From contig NZ_QAOW01000004.1 of NCBI RefSeq assembly GCF_003051005.1, positions 1 through 64,000 on the forward strand: DNA of 64,000 nt, given 5' to 3'. Shown here piece by piece: positions 37,425 to 46,364 of this stretch (within the stretch, counting starts at the first letter, position 1; each line of letters opens with the position of its first letter). The notes below the pieces were generated by a model. The model was not told the DNA's origin, ran no database searches, and saw only the letters and a list, made by a program, of their open reading frames with translations. The DNA comes from Rhodococcus sp. OK519 (GTDB lineage Bacteria; Actinomycetota; Actinomycetes; Mycobacteriales; Mycobacteriaceae). The position numbers and the translations under genes were made by a program.

Positions 37425-39170
37425 CTACGACAGCGTCTTCTCGAGCGCGTCCGCGAGCGCGGGACCCTGTGTGGACGGCACCGCCGCGAATGTCCCGTTC
37501 GTCTGCTGGGCCATCGCTTGCAGCGTCCCCTGGTCGCTGTTCTCGCCGATCGAGATCACGTCGACGCGGACCGGATGCGCCGTGCCGGAGAGTGCTTTCG
37601 TCAGTTGCTGTTTCGTGGTCGAGGTGTCGTCGTTGGGTCCGTCCGTGATGAGTAGTACGGAATTGGGGCGTCCGTCGACGAACGCGTTCACCGCGCTGTC
37701 GTGGGCGGCGATCATCGACGCGTACGTGGACGTCGCCGTGGCCGGGCGCAGCGACTGCAGCGCGGTCTCGAGCCGTTGCCTGCGATCGCCGTCGGACATC
37801 GGGCCGGTCGGCACCTTCACGAGGTACGGCTTGCTGCCGTCGAGTCCGCGGCTGTACACCCACAAACCGACGTTCGACGTTTCACCGAGTGCCACGATCC
37901 GCGCGGACAGCGCGTCGACGGTGTTGCTGAGCCGTGTGCCGTCGCCGTCGGCGTAACCCATGGACCCGGAGACGTCGAGCAGGATCGTCGTGGCCTGGGG
38001 GACGGCCGGGTTCGCGAACGTCGACGCGAGGCGTGCCGCGGCGGGAGCGGCCGCGGGGGCCAATACCTGTTCGAGTGCGGGCATCGGGGTGCGCTCGGTA
38101 GCGGCCGGCGTCCGGTCGCCGACGCGGAAGCCCGCATCCACCAGTGACTGCGCCTGCTCCGGCTGCCGCAGGAACTCGACGAACTGCGCGGCCGCGCGGC
38201 CGAGGGTCTCGTCGACCCACGGGGTGGTGAGGATCGCTGCGGGGTGGTCGGCGACCGGCGTGGCTCCAGCGGGTGCGAACGCGATCAGACCGTCTCCGTG
38301 CGCGAAGACCTGCTGCTCGGTGGCGGGGACCGCATGGAAGGAGGCCGCCGTGTGGTCGGATCGGGCGGAGAGCTTGTCGAGGGTATCGGCCGTCGCCGCT
38401 GGGGTGCCGTCGATGGACCTGCTGCCGTTCTCGAGCGCGCCGATCGCGGCAGTGACCTGAGGTGAAGCCGCCTGCGCTTCGGTGAGCGGGCCGGTGCCCG
38501 CATTCACGGTGGCCGCGGCGACGGCCTCGATCGCGGCGCCGGTGGCGCCGGAACCGGGCCCGGTGGGCAGCGCGAGTTTCAGGCTGCCCCAGCCCGCGAG
38601 ACCGAGTCCCGCGAGAGAATCCTTGCCGGACTGCAGCGTGGGCAGGGTCTGCCAGCCCGTACCGGCCGCAGTGAGCGCGAGGGCAAGTTCCTCGGGTGCG
38701 GCGACGACGACCGGACTCGACGCGATCGACTTGGGCTGACCGTCCACCGCGCCGGTGCCGGCGAGTCGCTCGACCGCCGTGCCGGTGGCCGGAATCCACA
38801 GTGCCGGGGCGGGGCCGAGGTCGGCGTTCCACGGTCCGTCGGGGGCGGCAGCGAGAACGTCGGACACGGCCTGCGAGTCGGCTTCGTGCACCGACACCGA
38901 CACGCAGTGGTCGCGGATCACCGGCAGAGACTCGGTGAATCTGGTGGCGAGCTCGCGCAGCGGCCCGGCGATGTCCGGGTCGGCGGCGACGGTGAGCGTC
39001 GCGTCGCCCTCCACGCACGTCCCGGCCGCGGCGGTGCCCTGACTGCTCGTGCGGTCTCTCAGCTGGAACCAGCCGACGACGCCGAGCACGAGCACGATCA
39101 CCGACACCACCGCGATGATCGGTCCCTTGCTGACGCCGCGGGTGCGCTGATCGCTGCGATGCTGACCCAC
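37425..39170 (-). CDS. VWA-domain protein with substrate-binding-protein-like region (Rv1836c-type)
   Basis: 581 residues. One N-terminal transmembrane helix (PIIAVVSVIVLVLGVVGWF, ~17-36) anchors an external part. Residues ~55-375 resemble a periplasmic binding protein (LTVAADPDIAGPLRELATRF, VVVAAPEELALAL, HPAAILTTPW). The C-terminal VWA domain (~390-580) has the MIDAS motif DVSGSMG with TSTYASM and ITDGPNDD, so it can bind a divalent metal and a partner protein. The same gene stands beside glcB in M. tuberculosis (Rv1836c). Partner unknown. It starts at GTG 39170. Confidence 0.82.
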   Translation of the reverse strand: MGQHRSDQRTRGVSKGPIIAVVSVIVLVLGVVGWFQLRDRTSSQGTAAAGTCVEGDATLTVAADPDIAGPLRELATRFTESLPVIRDHCVSVSVHEADSQAVSDVLAAAPDGPWNADLGPAPALWIPATGTAVERLAGTGAVDGQPKSIASSPVVVAAPEELALALTAAGTGWQTLPTLQSGKDSLAGLGLAGWGSLKLALPTGPGSGATGAAIEAVAAATVNAGTGPLTEAQAASPQVTAAIGALENGSRSIDGTPAATADTLDKLSARSDHTAASFHAVPATEQQVFAHGDGLIAFAPAGATPVADHPAAILTTPWVDETLGRAAAQFVEFLRQPEQAQSLVDAGFRVGDRTPAATERTPMPALEQVLAPAAAPAAARLASTFANPAVPQATTILLDVSGSMGYADGDGTRLSNTVDALSARIVALGETSNVGLWVYSRGLDGSKPYLVKVPTGPMSDGDRRQRLETALQSLRPATATSTYASMIAAHDSAVNAFVDGRPNSVLLITDGPNDDTSTTKQQLTKALSGTAHPVRVDVISIGENSDQGTLQAMAQQTNGTFAAVPSTQGPALADALEKTLS

Positions 39171-39260
39171 GAGGAAACCGCCTTGCTCTCTACCTTGTCG
39201 GACCGGCGCCCGACCGGCCCCGACGAACGCAGTCTAGTGACGGATCCGGACATCCCGAAT

Positions 39261-39302
39261 GCGCGCGGCCCCGGCACCTGTGTGGGTGCCGGGGCCGCGC
39301 GC
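39261..39302. terminator. 18-bp perfect GC hairpin after glcB
   Basis: The 18 bases at 39261-39278 are the exact complement of 39285-39302 around loop TGTGTG. On the minus strand it begins 12 bases after the glcB stop. It has no U tract; it is palindromic, so it would fold in either transcript. Its position fits termination of glcB and insulation of the downstream VWA gene. Confidence 0.75.
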
Positions 39303-39313
39303 GATGTCGAGAA

Positions 39314-41497
39314 TCAGGCGTTGGCGGCCTTGTACTCGCGGCGGCGACGATGCAGGATCGGCTCGGTGTAGCCGCTGGGCTGCTTGCCGCCCTCGAGGAT
39401 CAGCTCCTTGGCCGCCTGGAAGGCGATGTTGGAGTCGAAGTTCGGCGCCATGTTGCGGTAGGTGGCGTCGCCCTCGTTCTGACGGTCGACGACCGGCGCC
39501 ATGCGCTCGAGGCTGGCGACGACGTCGGCCTCGGTGACGATGCCGTGGCGCAGCCAGTTCGCCAGCAACTGGCTCGAGATGCGCAGTGTCGCGCGGTCTT
39601 CCATGAGTGCGACGTCGTGGATGTCGGGCACCTTGGAGCAGCCGACGCCCGCGTCGATCCAACGGACCACATAGCCGAGAATCGACTGGCAGTTGTTGTC
39701 GAGTTCCTGCTGCTTCTCCGCATCCGACCAGTCGGTGGACGGGGCGAGCGGGATAGTGAGGATCTCGTCGATCGTTGCGCGCGGCTTGCCCTTCAGCTGG
39801 TCCTGGACCGCGAACACGTCCACCTGGTGGTAGTGCGTGGCATGCAGGGTCGCACCGGTGGGCGACGGCACCCAGGCGGTGTTGGCGCCCGACTTCGGGT
39901 GACCGATCTTCTGCTCGAGCATGTCGGCCATCAGATCGGTCATGGCCCACATCCCCTTGCCGATCTGCGCCTTGCCCTGCAGTCCGCACGCGAGGCCGGT
40001 GTCGACGTTCCAGTCTTCGTACGCGGCGATCCACGTCTGCTTCTTCATGTCGGCCTTGCGGACCATCGCGCCGGCCTCCATCGAGGTGTGGATCTCGTCG
40101 CCGGTGCGGTCGAGGAAGCCGGTGTTGATGAACACCACCCGCTGGTCGGCCTCCTTGATGCAGGCCGCGAGGTTCACGGTGGTGCGCCGCTCCTCGTCCA
40201 TGATGCCGACCTTGATCGTGTTCTCCGGCAGGCCGAGAATCTCCTCGACCCGACCGAACAGCTCGGTGGTGAACGCGACCTCTTCGGGGCCGTGTTGCTT
40301 GGGCTTGACGATGTAGATCGAGCCCGTGCGCGAGTTGTCGAGCGGGCCGTGGTCGTCGTCGATGGTCAGACCGTGGGCCGCGCACGCGCCGGTGATGAGC
40401 GCGTCGAGGATGCCCTCGGGCATCTCGTTGCCGTCGGCGTCGAGGATCGCCGGATTCGTCATCAGGTGTCCGACATTGCGGACGAACAGCAGCGAGCGGC
40501 CGTGCAGCGTGAGTTCGCCGCCGTCGGGGGTGGTGTAGGTGCGGTCGCCGTTGAGGGTGCGGGTGATGGTCTTGCCGCCCTTGTCGAACGACTCGGACAG
40601 GTCACCGCGGTTGAGGCCCAGCCAGTTCCGGTAGCCGACCACCTTGTCGTCGGCGTCGACCGCGGCGACCGAGTCCTCGAAGTCCATGATCGTGGTGATC
40701 GCGGACTCGAGCACGACGTCCTTGACGCCGGCGCCGTCGGTCCGGCCGATCGGCGAAGTCGGATCGATCTCGATCTCGACGTGCAAACCGTTGTTGCGCA
40801 GCAGCACCGAGGTGGGGTTGTCGCCGTCGCCGAGGTAGCCGACAAACTTCTCCGGCTCCGCCAGCGTCGTGACGACCTCGCCACCCAGTTCGACGGCCAG
40901 CTTGTCGTCGATGACGAAGTAGCGGGTGGCCTCGGTGTGCGAGCCCTTGGCCAGCGGGGCGGCGGTGTCGAGGAAGTTCCGGGCCCACGCGATGACCTTG
41001 TCGCCGCGAACCTTGTTGTAGCCCTTACCCTTCTCGGCTCCACCCTCCTCGGAGATCGCGTCGGTGCCGTAGAGGGCGTCGTACAGCGAACCCCAGCGGG
41101 CATTGGACGCGTTGAGCGCGAAGCGTGCATTGAGAATCGGGACCACCAGCTGCGGCCCGGCGGTGGTGGCGATCTCGGCGTCCACGTTCTCGGTCGCGAC
41201 CTGGAACGGTGCCGGCTCCGGCAGGAGATACCCGATGTCCTGTAGGAACGCCTTGTACTCGGCGGCATCGAGCGGCTTACCCGCGCGCTCGCGATGCCAG
41301 GCATCGATCTGCGCCTGCAGGTCGTCACGCTTGGCGAGCAGCGCCTTGTTCTTCGGGGCGAGGTCGGCAAAGACCTTGCCCGCACCCTCCCAGAACGCCT
41401 CAGCGGAAACGCCGGTCCCCGGAAGAGCCTCCTCGTTCACGAAGTCGTAGAGAACCTTGGCGACCTGAAGACCACCGACCTGCACGCGTTCAGTCAT
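39314..41497 (-). CDS. glcB: malate synthase G
   Basis: 727 residues. Diagnostic blocks: [45 protein letters not shown] (~270-315, metal-binding Glu/Asp), THIDDDHGP-type [29 protein letters not shown] (~375), [17 protein letters not shown] (~425) and [13 protein letters not shown] (~535). It condenses glyoxylate and acetyl-CoA to malate in the glyoxylate shunt. Isoform G (single ~720-residue chain) is what Actinobacteria use. ATG 41497 has TGAGG ~7 bases upstream. The upstream region (41498-42111) is long and may hold its control sites. Confidence 0.96.
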   Translation of the reverse strand: MTERVQVGGLQVAKVLYDFVNEEALPGTGVSAEAFWEGAGKVFADLAPKNKALLAKRDDLQAQIDAWHRERAGKPLDAAEYKAFLQDIGYLLPEPAPFQVATENVDAEIATTAGPQLVVPILNARFALNASNARWGSLYDALYGTDAISEEGGAEKGKGYNKVRGDKVIAWARNFLDTAAPLAKGSHTEATRYFVIDDKLAVELGGEVVTTLAEPEKFVGYLGDGDNPTSVLLRNNGLHVEIEIDPTSPIGRTDGAGVKDVVLESAITTIMDFEDSVAAVDADDKVVGYRNWLGLNRGDLSESFDKGGKTITRTLNGDRTYTTPDGGELTLHGRSLLFVRNVGHLMTNPAILDADGNEMPEGILDALITGACAAHGLTIDDDHGPLDNSRTGSIYIVKPKQHGPEEVAFTTELFGRVEEILGLPENTIKVGIMDEERRTTVNLAACIKEADQRVVFINTGFLDRTGDEIHTSMEAGAMVRKADMKKQTWIAAYEDWNVDTGLACGLQGKAQIGKGMWAMTDLMADMLEQKIGHPKSGANTAWVPSPTGATLHATHYHQVDVFAVQDQLKGKPRATIDEILTIPLAPSTDWSDAEKQQELDNNCQSILGYVVRWIDAGVGCSKVPDIHDVALMEDRATLRISSQLLANWLRHGIVTEADVVASLERMAPVVDRQNEGDATYRNMAPNFDSNIAFQAAKELILEGGKQPSGYTEPILHRRRREYKAANA

Positions 41498-41856
41498 GGA
41501 ACTGCCTCACTTTTCGGTACCAGCAGCGTCTCCGGCACGGCCACGGCCTGGGCATATGCGGGAACGCCGAACGGGACGACAACAATGTTACCCGGCGGTA
41601 GCTTCTGCGGGAGATCAGTCCGGTGCGGCTGCCAGGGCATCGACGAATACAGCTCGAGAGCTGAGGCGCGTGAGGTGGGCGCCGACTGCGGTGGGACGAA
41701 CGGTTCGCGTCCGGATGCAGACTCGATCATGAAAGGCGAGTTGGCCGATCGTGCACAGATGATACGTCCCGCGCACCCTCGTCGCGCGACGGGGCGCGGG
41801 CGGGCGGGCGGAGCCGCGACGAGCGGTCGGGGATGCGCGGTGAGTGGAAGCGGGCG

Positions 41857-41961
41857 CTACTCGTGCTCCCGAATCTGCTGCGCCACCTCGTGGAAACGAC
41901 ACGTTTCCAGGTCGGCCCCGAACGTCCCTTTACGGTAGGGCCCCAGGTCCTGTCTGTACAT
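41857..41961 (-). CDS. possible 34-residue protein
   Basis: ATG 41961 opens a 34-codon frame with G/C at most third positions; the product (MYRQDLGPYRKGTFGADLET, then CRFHEVAQQIREHE) is charged and mostly helical. There is no good ribosome site, and the 41891 inverted repeat lies inside it. It may be chance. Confidence 0.22.
   Translation of the reverse strand: MYRQDLGPYRKGTFGADLETCRFHEVAQQIREHE
41891..41909. promoter_or_regulatory. inverted repeat, possible operator
   Basis: TGGAAACG at 41891-41898 and CGTTTCCA at 41902-41909 are exact complements around ACA. The AT content and 8-base arms fit a dimeric repressor site. It is 203 bases before the glyoxalase start and 394 before glcB, so the target is unclear. 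Confidence 0.4.
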
Positions 41962-42111
41962 CACCGACGGCGGGTCGAGGTGTGCGGGAACCGGCTGCGA
42001 GTGAGGATGATCGAGCACACGGCGCGGCGATGGCTGTGGGTGTATCGAACGAGGTCCGCTCGGCGCACGCACCGCCACCCACGCCGAAGTTGATCGAGTA
42101 CCGGAGGATGT

Positions 42112-42468
42112 ATGAGCGACTACGACGCCAAGATGATCATGCTCTCGACCGAGAACCTGGACGAGGCGATCAAGTTCTATACCGAGACCCTCGGGATGAC
42201 CCTGAAGTTCCGGGACGGCGCGCATTTCGCCGCGCTGGACGGGGGATCGGTGACGATCGCGCTCGCGACCGCCGTCGACCACCCGATCCCCGGCAAGGTC
42301 GTCGTCGGTATCAAGACCGCCGACGTCGACGCCGCAGCGAAGGCGATCGAGGAGGGCGGCGGGGCAATCATCAAGGGGCCGTACGACGATGCCCACGAGC
42401 GTCGTGTCGTGGTGTACGACAACAATGGCAACGGGCTGGTTTTCTACAGCCCGCTCGCGCGCAAGTGA
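42112..42468 (+). CDS. VOC (glyoxalase/bleomycin-resistance fold) family protein
   Basis: 118 residues forming a single VOC module pair: MLSTENLDEAIKFYTETLGMTLKF, GSVTIALATAVDHPIPGKVVVGIKTADVDAAAKAI and VYDNNGNGLVFYSP. The usual metal ligands (His near the start of the first repeat, Glu near the end) are not all present: the first motif begins with Met-Ile-Met-Leu and the last reads NGNGLVF instead of DPEGN, so metal-dependent catalysis is doubtful. ATG 42112 has GGAGG at five bases. A hairpin terminator follows. Confidence 0.82.
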   Translation: MSDYDAKMIMLSTENLDEAIKFYTETLGMTLKFRDGAHFAALDGGSVTIALATAVDHPIPGKVVVGIKTADVDAAAKAIEEGGGAIIKGPYDDAHERRVVVYDNNGNGLVFYSPLARK

Positions 42469-42473
42469 TCCGG

Positions 42474-42506
42474 GACGGCCCGCGGCGTGTGACGCTGCGG
42501 GCCGTC
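42474..42506. terminator. bidirectional terminator hairpin
   Basis: GACGGCCCGC at 42474-42483 pairs exactly with GCGGGCCGTC at 42497-42506, and the inner GGCGT/ACGCT extends the stem by five pairs (one G-T). It lies between convergent stops at 42468 and 42513. Confidence 0.75.
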
Positions 42507-42512
42507 ATCGGG

Positions 42513-42989
42513 TCAGGCCTTCTTCCCGGCCGCTGCCGTCGCCATCCTCGCGGCCGCGTCGGCGAGCGGGATGCCGTCCTCGGCGAGCGCCGGAACCAGC
42601 AGGTCCATGCTCTTGCCCAGTATCACCACGAGCAGCACGCGCAGGGCGCTGATGTCGGCGGCGATGCGGACACGATCGGTGCTCACACACGACAGCCGCG
42701 AGTATGCCTGCTCCACGGTCTGCCACTCGCCGCGCAGCCCCTCGACTAGCAGTTGCGCGCGGATCACCGGCGCGGCGGCCGGGTAGAGGTCCTCCTCGGC
42801 GGCGCGATGCCACGGCCGGAGCGTGTACTCGGCGAAGTCGACGACGGCACGGTGGGCGGCCGCGAACTCGGCGTCGTCGGCTCCGATATTTCGGAACACA
42901 TCGCGTTCGAGCGCCGCGATGCCGCCGAGCAGGTCGAACATCGTCCCCTGCAGTTCCTCGGCCGCTTCCTGGATCGCCGTGTCGGTCAT
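42513..42989 (-). CDS. hemerythrin-like (HHE) domain protein
   Basis: 158 residues, all helical. EFAAAHRAVVDFAEYTLRPWHRAAEEDLYPAAAPVIRAQ (~42-80) resembles the HHE cation-binding signature with the WHxxxEExxLYP block; the later His of a complete diiron site are not evident after residue 85, so metal binding may be partial. The C-terminal half is hydrophobic and small-residue rich. A ribosome site GAGAGGAT precedes ATG 42989. It is divergent from the lipoate ligase-like gene 109 bases away. Role not known. Confidence 0.6.
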   Translation of the reverse strand: MTDTAIQEAAEELQGTMFDLLGGIAALERDVFRNIGADDAEFAAAHRAVVDFAEYTLRPWHRAAEEDLYPAAAPVIRAQLLVEGLRGEWQTVEQAYSRLSCVSTDRVRIAADISALRVLLVVILGKSMDLLVPALAEDGIPLADAAARMATAAAGKKA

Positions 42990-43084
42990 CGAAATCCTCT
43001 CATCCCGTCAGTTCGGCGAATCCGCCGTCGAACTCACAGTAGGTGTCCACGGTTCCCGCGCCACGGCCCTGTCGCACTCACCGA

Positions 43085-43090
43085 TACGCT
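43085..43090 (+). promoter_or_regulatory. -10 element of a likely leaderless mRNA
   Basis: TACGCT lies exactly 7 bases before GTG 43098 (intervening TCTTTTC). No Shine-Dalgarno exists before that GTG. This is the third case of the same spacing in the window. Confidence 0.5.
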
Positions 43091-43097
43091 TCTTTTC

Positions 43098-44147
43098 GTG
43101 CGTGGTGAATACAAGGTTCCCGGTGGCAAGCTCGTGATCGTCGACGTCGAGGTGGAGGACGGGCGCCTTTCGCGGGTGTCGTTGTCCGGGGACTTCTTCC
43201 TCGAACCCGACGAGGCGCTGGGCGACATCGTCGCGGCGGTGACCGGCATGCCGACCACCGCCGATGCCGCGCAGCTGGGACAGGCCATCTCGGGTGCGCT
43301 TGCCGACGACGCTGCGATGATCGGCTTCACGCCCGAATCTGTCGGCATCGCGGTCCGCCGTGCCCTCGGCCACGCGACCAGCTGGCACGACCACACGTTC
43401 GACGTCATCGAACCGGTGGTGCTCGACCCGGCGATGCACGTCGCGCTCGACGAAGTCATCGCCCGCGAGGTGGCGAACGGCGAACGGCGTCCGACCCTGC
43501 GATTCTGGGATTGGGATTCACCACTGGTGGTGCTCGGCTCGTTCCAGTCGGTGCGTAATGAGGTCGACGAGGAGGCCGCGACTCGTCACGGCATCGGCGT
43601 CGTGCGGCGCATCTCCGGCGGCGGCGCCATGTTCATGGAACCGGGCAACTGCATCACCTACTCGCTCGCGGTGCCCACGTCGCTGGTCGACGGGCTGAGT
43701 TTCGAGCGCTCGTACGAGTTCCTGGACCAGTGGGTGATGGGCGCGCTCGCCGACGTCGGCATCAAGGCCCGCTACGTGCCGCTCAACGACATCGCCTCCG
43801 AACAGGGCAAGATCGCCGGCGCCGCACAGAAGCGGTTCGCCGCCGGCGCGGTGCTGCACCACGTGACGATGGCCTACGACATCGACGCCGACAAGATGAC
43901 CGACGTGCTCCGCATCGGGCGGGAGAAGATCTCCGACAAGGGCATCACCAGTTCCGGCAAGCGCGTCGACCCGATGCGCTCGCAGACCGGTATGGCACGC
44001 GCCGACATCATCGCCGCGTTCCTCGCGCACTTCCGGGCCCGCTACGACACACGCGACAGCGTCTACAGCGACGCCGAACTGGCTGCCGCACAGGAGTTGG
44101 TCGACACCAAGTTCGCGAACCCGGAGTGGACGTACCGCGTGCCGTGA
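43098..44147 (+). CDS. lipoate-protein ligase-like protein with permuted domain order
   Basis: 349 residues. Residues 1-~90 (EYKVPGGKLVIVDVEVEDGRL, then LSGDFFLEPDEALGDIVAAVTG) match the accessory domain that is normally C-terminal in LplA. The catalytic biotin/lipoate ligase fold follows at ~105-340: TLRFWDWDSPLVVLGSFQSVRNEV, VVRRISGGGAMFMEPGNCITYSL and EQGKIAGAAQKRFAAGAVLHHVTMAYD, with the family's GKIAGAAQ(K) lysine. The order is reversed compared with E. coli LplA. Likely activity is transfer of lipoate or octanoate to H protein or E2 subunits; a simple acyltransferase is possible. GTG 43098 begins the accessory domain directly. Confidence 0.85.
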   Translation: MRGEYKVPGGKLVIVDVEVEDGRLSRVSLSGDFFLEPDEALGDIVAAVTGMPTTADAAQLGQAISGALADDAAMIGFTPESVGIAVRRALGHATSWHDHTFDVIEPVVLDPAMHVALDEVIAREVANGERRPTLRFWDWDSPLVVLGSFQSVRNEVDEEAATRHGIGVVRRISGGGAMFMEPGNCITYSLAVPTSLVDGLSFERSYEFLDQWVMGALADVGIKARYVPLNDIASEQGKIAGAAQKRFAAGAVLHHVTMAYDIDADKMTDVLRIGREKISDKGITSSGKRVDPMRSQTGMARADIIAAFLAHFRARYDTRDSVYSDAELAAAQELVDTKFANPEWTYRVP

Positions 44148-44158
44148 CCGGCCGTGCC

Positions 44159-44216
44159 GCTCCCGAAATGACCTCTCGCGCGCGCAATCGCGGGAGCGGG
44201 AGGTCATTTCGGGAGC
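44159..44216. repeat. 17-bp perfect inverted repeat
   Basis: GCTCCCGAAATGACCTC at 44159-44175 and GAGGTCATTTCGGGAGC at 44200-44216 are exact complements; the 24-base loop contains a smaller CGCGCGCG-rich hairpin. It sits between the stop of the lipoate ligase-like gene and a convergent gene and could terminate both. The arms contain an AT-rich centre (GAAATGA) unlike the other hairpins here, which suggests a dispersed repeat element. Confidence 0.75.
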
Positions 44217-44358
44217 GTGAGTGGAGTGGCCGCGATAGCGACCCGGTGCGGTGCTCGCGCAGTGCTGACGGGCAAGACCGACGCAGCGCCTCGTCCGGAC
44301 TCGGCGCCGCGGCGGCGGGCGCGGTTGGCGCCGCACCACTGGCGTGATTCCGGAGCTG

Positions 44359-45279
44359 TCAGCCGACGGGCTGGTCGGCTGTGTGTACAGCTACCGAGCT
44401 GTCGGCGCCCAGCAGTCGACGGCACCGTTCGAGAATGTGCGCCCGCAGGTCCGCAGCCCGCTCGGCCAGCACCGCCTGCTCACGCACGTAGTCGGCGCGG
44501 CCCTGCGGGGTCTCGATGCGCACGGGCTCGTAGCCGTAGTCGGACAGGTCGTACGGGCTGGCCCTCATGTCCAGCTCCCGCGCGTCCGTTGCCAGACGGA
44601 AACAGTCGAGGACGATCTCGGACTCGATGAGCGCCCCCAGTTTGGATGCCCACTTGTACAGGTCCATGCCGGCGTGCAGGCATCCCGGTTGCTCGCGCGC
44701 GACCTGGTCGTCGCGCGACAGCGGTGCCTCGTTGAGGGGGACCGCGTCGGGAGTGAAGAAGCGGAACGCGTCGTAGTGCGTGCAGCGCAGTTGCATCGAC
44801 TCGACCACCTCGTCGGTGCCGGTGTGTCCGAGACGGAGCGGGACCTGGGCGTGCCGGATCGCTTCCTCGCCGCCGTGGTAGACCATCGCCCACTCGTGCA
44901 GGCCGAAGCAGCCCAGGTGGGGCCGCCGGCCCGCGGTCGCGGACAGCAGCGCGGCGATGAACTCGACCGTGTCGCGGCGATGCGCGAGCACGTCGGGGGA
45001 GAGCGTCACCAGATCGCCGGTGACCTCGTAGCCGGTGTAGATCAGGTAGTCCTGCGCCGACGGTCCCGCGAGCGCGGTCCCGAACCCGGGATGCCAGCGT
45101 CGCAGCTGGTTCGGTCGGACGCTGTAGTACGTGAACAGGAAATCGTGCACCGGATGCTTGACGTCCGCGGCTTTGCGCTGCAGATGCGGCCCGACGAGAT
45201 CCGCCACCACCTCGCGGTGGCGGTCCCGTCGGGCAGTCCACACTTCTTCCGGCAGAACTGCCGAATTCACTGCTCTCAA
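44359..45279 (-). CDS. conserved actinobacterial protein of unknown function
   Basis: 306 residues with strongly patterned conserved-looking blocks: KHPVHDFLFTYYSVRPNQLRRWHPGFG, GCFGLHEWAMVYHG, LRLGHTGTDEVVESMQLRCTHYDAFRFFTPDAVPLNE and EQPGCLHAGMDLYKWASKL. Several His, Asp and Glu in these blocks (HDF, HEW, HxD, HAGMD) could bind metal. Databases often label this family 3-methyladenine DNA glycosylase; I see no glycosylase HhH or AAG motif and do not adopt the name. TTG 45279 overlaps the stop of the CNNM gene (TTGA), so it is translationally coupled; GTG 45270 is an alternative start. Confidence 0.72.
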   Translation of the reverse strand: MRAVNSAVLPEEVWTARRDRHREVVADLVGPHLQRKAADVKHPVHDFLFTYYSVRPNQLRRWHPGFGTALAGPSAQDYLIYTGYEVTGDLVTLSPDVLAHRRDTVEFIAALLSATAGRRPHLGCFGLHEWAMVYHGGEEAIRHAQVPLRLGHTGTDEVVESMQLRCTHYDAFRFFTPDAVPLNEAPLSRDDQVAREQPGCLHAGMDLYKWASKLGALIESEIVLDCFRLATDARELDMRASPYDLSDYGYEPVRIETPQGRADYVREQAVLAERAADLRAHILERCRRLLGADSSVAVHTADQPVG

Positions 45280-46364
45280 ACCGCCTTCTGGCCGGGTACG
45301 GCATCGACGATCCGATGGGTGCCGTCGCGCACGGTACCGACGAACTCCTCGACGAGGTCCTCGAGCGCGACGATGCCGATCACCGCACCCGACCCGTCGA
45401 CCACCGCACCGAGGTGCGAGTTGGTGCGCCGCAACCGGGCGAGAGCGTCGTCGAGGGGCAGCGTCACCGAGATGAGCGGCAGTCGGCGGATGTCGGACCG
45501 CGGGATCGCGGTCTCGGGTCCGGCCGTCTCGTCGGCGACCCGCTCCAGGACGTCCTTGAGATGCAGATAGCCGATCAGGACACCGTCGGCCTCCCGCACC
45601 GGGTAGCGCGAGTAGCCGGTCTCGACGACCGCCCGCTCGACCGCACCCAGCGTGGTCCCGCCGTCGACGAACGGCACGGTACGCATCTTCGCCGAGGGAA
45701 TCATGACGTCGGCGACCGTGCGGCCCTCGGTCTCGAGGGCCTGGGTGAGCCGGCGGTGTTCCTCCTCGTCGATCAGGCCCTCGGTGTGGGATTCGCCGAT
45801 CATCTCGGACAGCTCCAGTGCGGAGACCGTCGCATCGAGTTCGTCCTTGGGTTCGACGCGCAGCATCTTGAGGATGCCGTTGGCGCTGATGTTGTAGAAC
45901 GCGATGAGCGGCTTGGCCAGCTTGATGAACGCGAGGTGCGCGGGCACCAGCAGCATCGCCGTCTTCTCCGGTCCGGCGATCGCGATGTTCTTCGGAACCA
46001 TCTCGCCGAGCAGGATGTGCAGCACCACGACCAGGCCCAGTGCGATCGTGAACGCGATCGGATGGAGCAGGCCGTCCGGAACGCCGAGCGCGTCCATCGG
46101 CGCCTCGATGAGGTGCGCGATGGCCGGCTCGCCGACCTTGCCGAGCAGGATCGAGCAGATCGTGATGCCCAGCTGCGCCGCGGCCAGCATCAGCGACAGG
46201 TTCTCGCCGGCCTTGATGACGGTGGCAGCGCGCTTCTTGCCCTGCGCGTGCAGCGCCTCGAGACGGTCGCGGCGCGCGGTGATGAGTGCGAACTCGGCGC
46301 CCACGAAGAACGCGTTGCCCGCCAGCAGGACCACGGTGAGTAGAACACCGAACAGATCACCCAC
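45276..46364 (-). CDS. CNNM/HlyC-CorC family membrane protein, second of pair (Rv1841c-type)
   Basis: 362 residues. A CNNM transmembrane domain (~1-150) with [46 protein letters not shown] and [12 protein letters not shown] precedes two CBS modules ([21 protein letters not shown], then [42 protein letters not shown]). It ends after the CBS pair without the CorC_HlyC domain. Such proteins are linked to Mg2+/Co2+ transport. ATG 46364 overlaps the stop of its partner by eight bases. Confidence 0.9.
   Translation of the reverse strand: MGDLFGVLLTVVLLAGNAFFVGAEFALITARRDRLEALHAQGKKRAATVIKAGENLSLMLAAAQLGITICSILLGKVGEPAIAHLIEAPMDALGVPDGLLHPIAFTIALGLVVVLHILLGEMVPKNIAIAGPEKTAMLLVPAHLAFIKLAKPLIAFYNISANGILKMLRVEPKDELDATVSALELSEMIGESHTEGLIDEEEHRRLTQALETEGRTVADVMIPSAKMRTVPFVDGGTTLGAVERAVVETGYSRYPVREADGVLIGYLHLKDVLERVADETAGPETAIPRSDIRRLPLISVTLPLDDALARLRRTNSHLGAVVDGSGAVIGIVALEDLVEEFVGTVRDGTHRIVDAVPGQKAV

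Larger units (their letters stand above)
41498..42111. other. 614-base intergenic region between divergent glcB and glyoxalase genes
   Basis: This is the longest gap in the window. It contains a 19-base inverted repeat at 41891-41909, a weak 34-codon minus-strand frame at 41857-41961, and AGCTCGAGAGCT at 41649-41660. No RNA gene or family motif was found. Promoters for both flanking genes must be here; I could not assign a convincing -35/-10 for either. Confidence 0.7.

Noticed and set aside
42112-42468. Glyoxalase I or bleomycin resistance function
   Set aside because: Only the VOC fold is supported; the usual metal ligands are incomplete.
44359-45279. Database-style name 3-methyladenine DNA glycosylase
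   Set aside because: No helix-hairpin-helix with catalytic Asp and no AAG-type motif is visible, so the name is not used.
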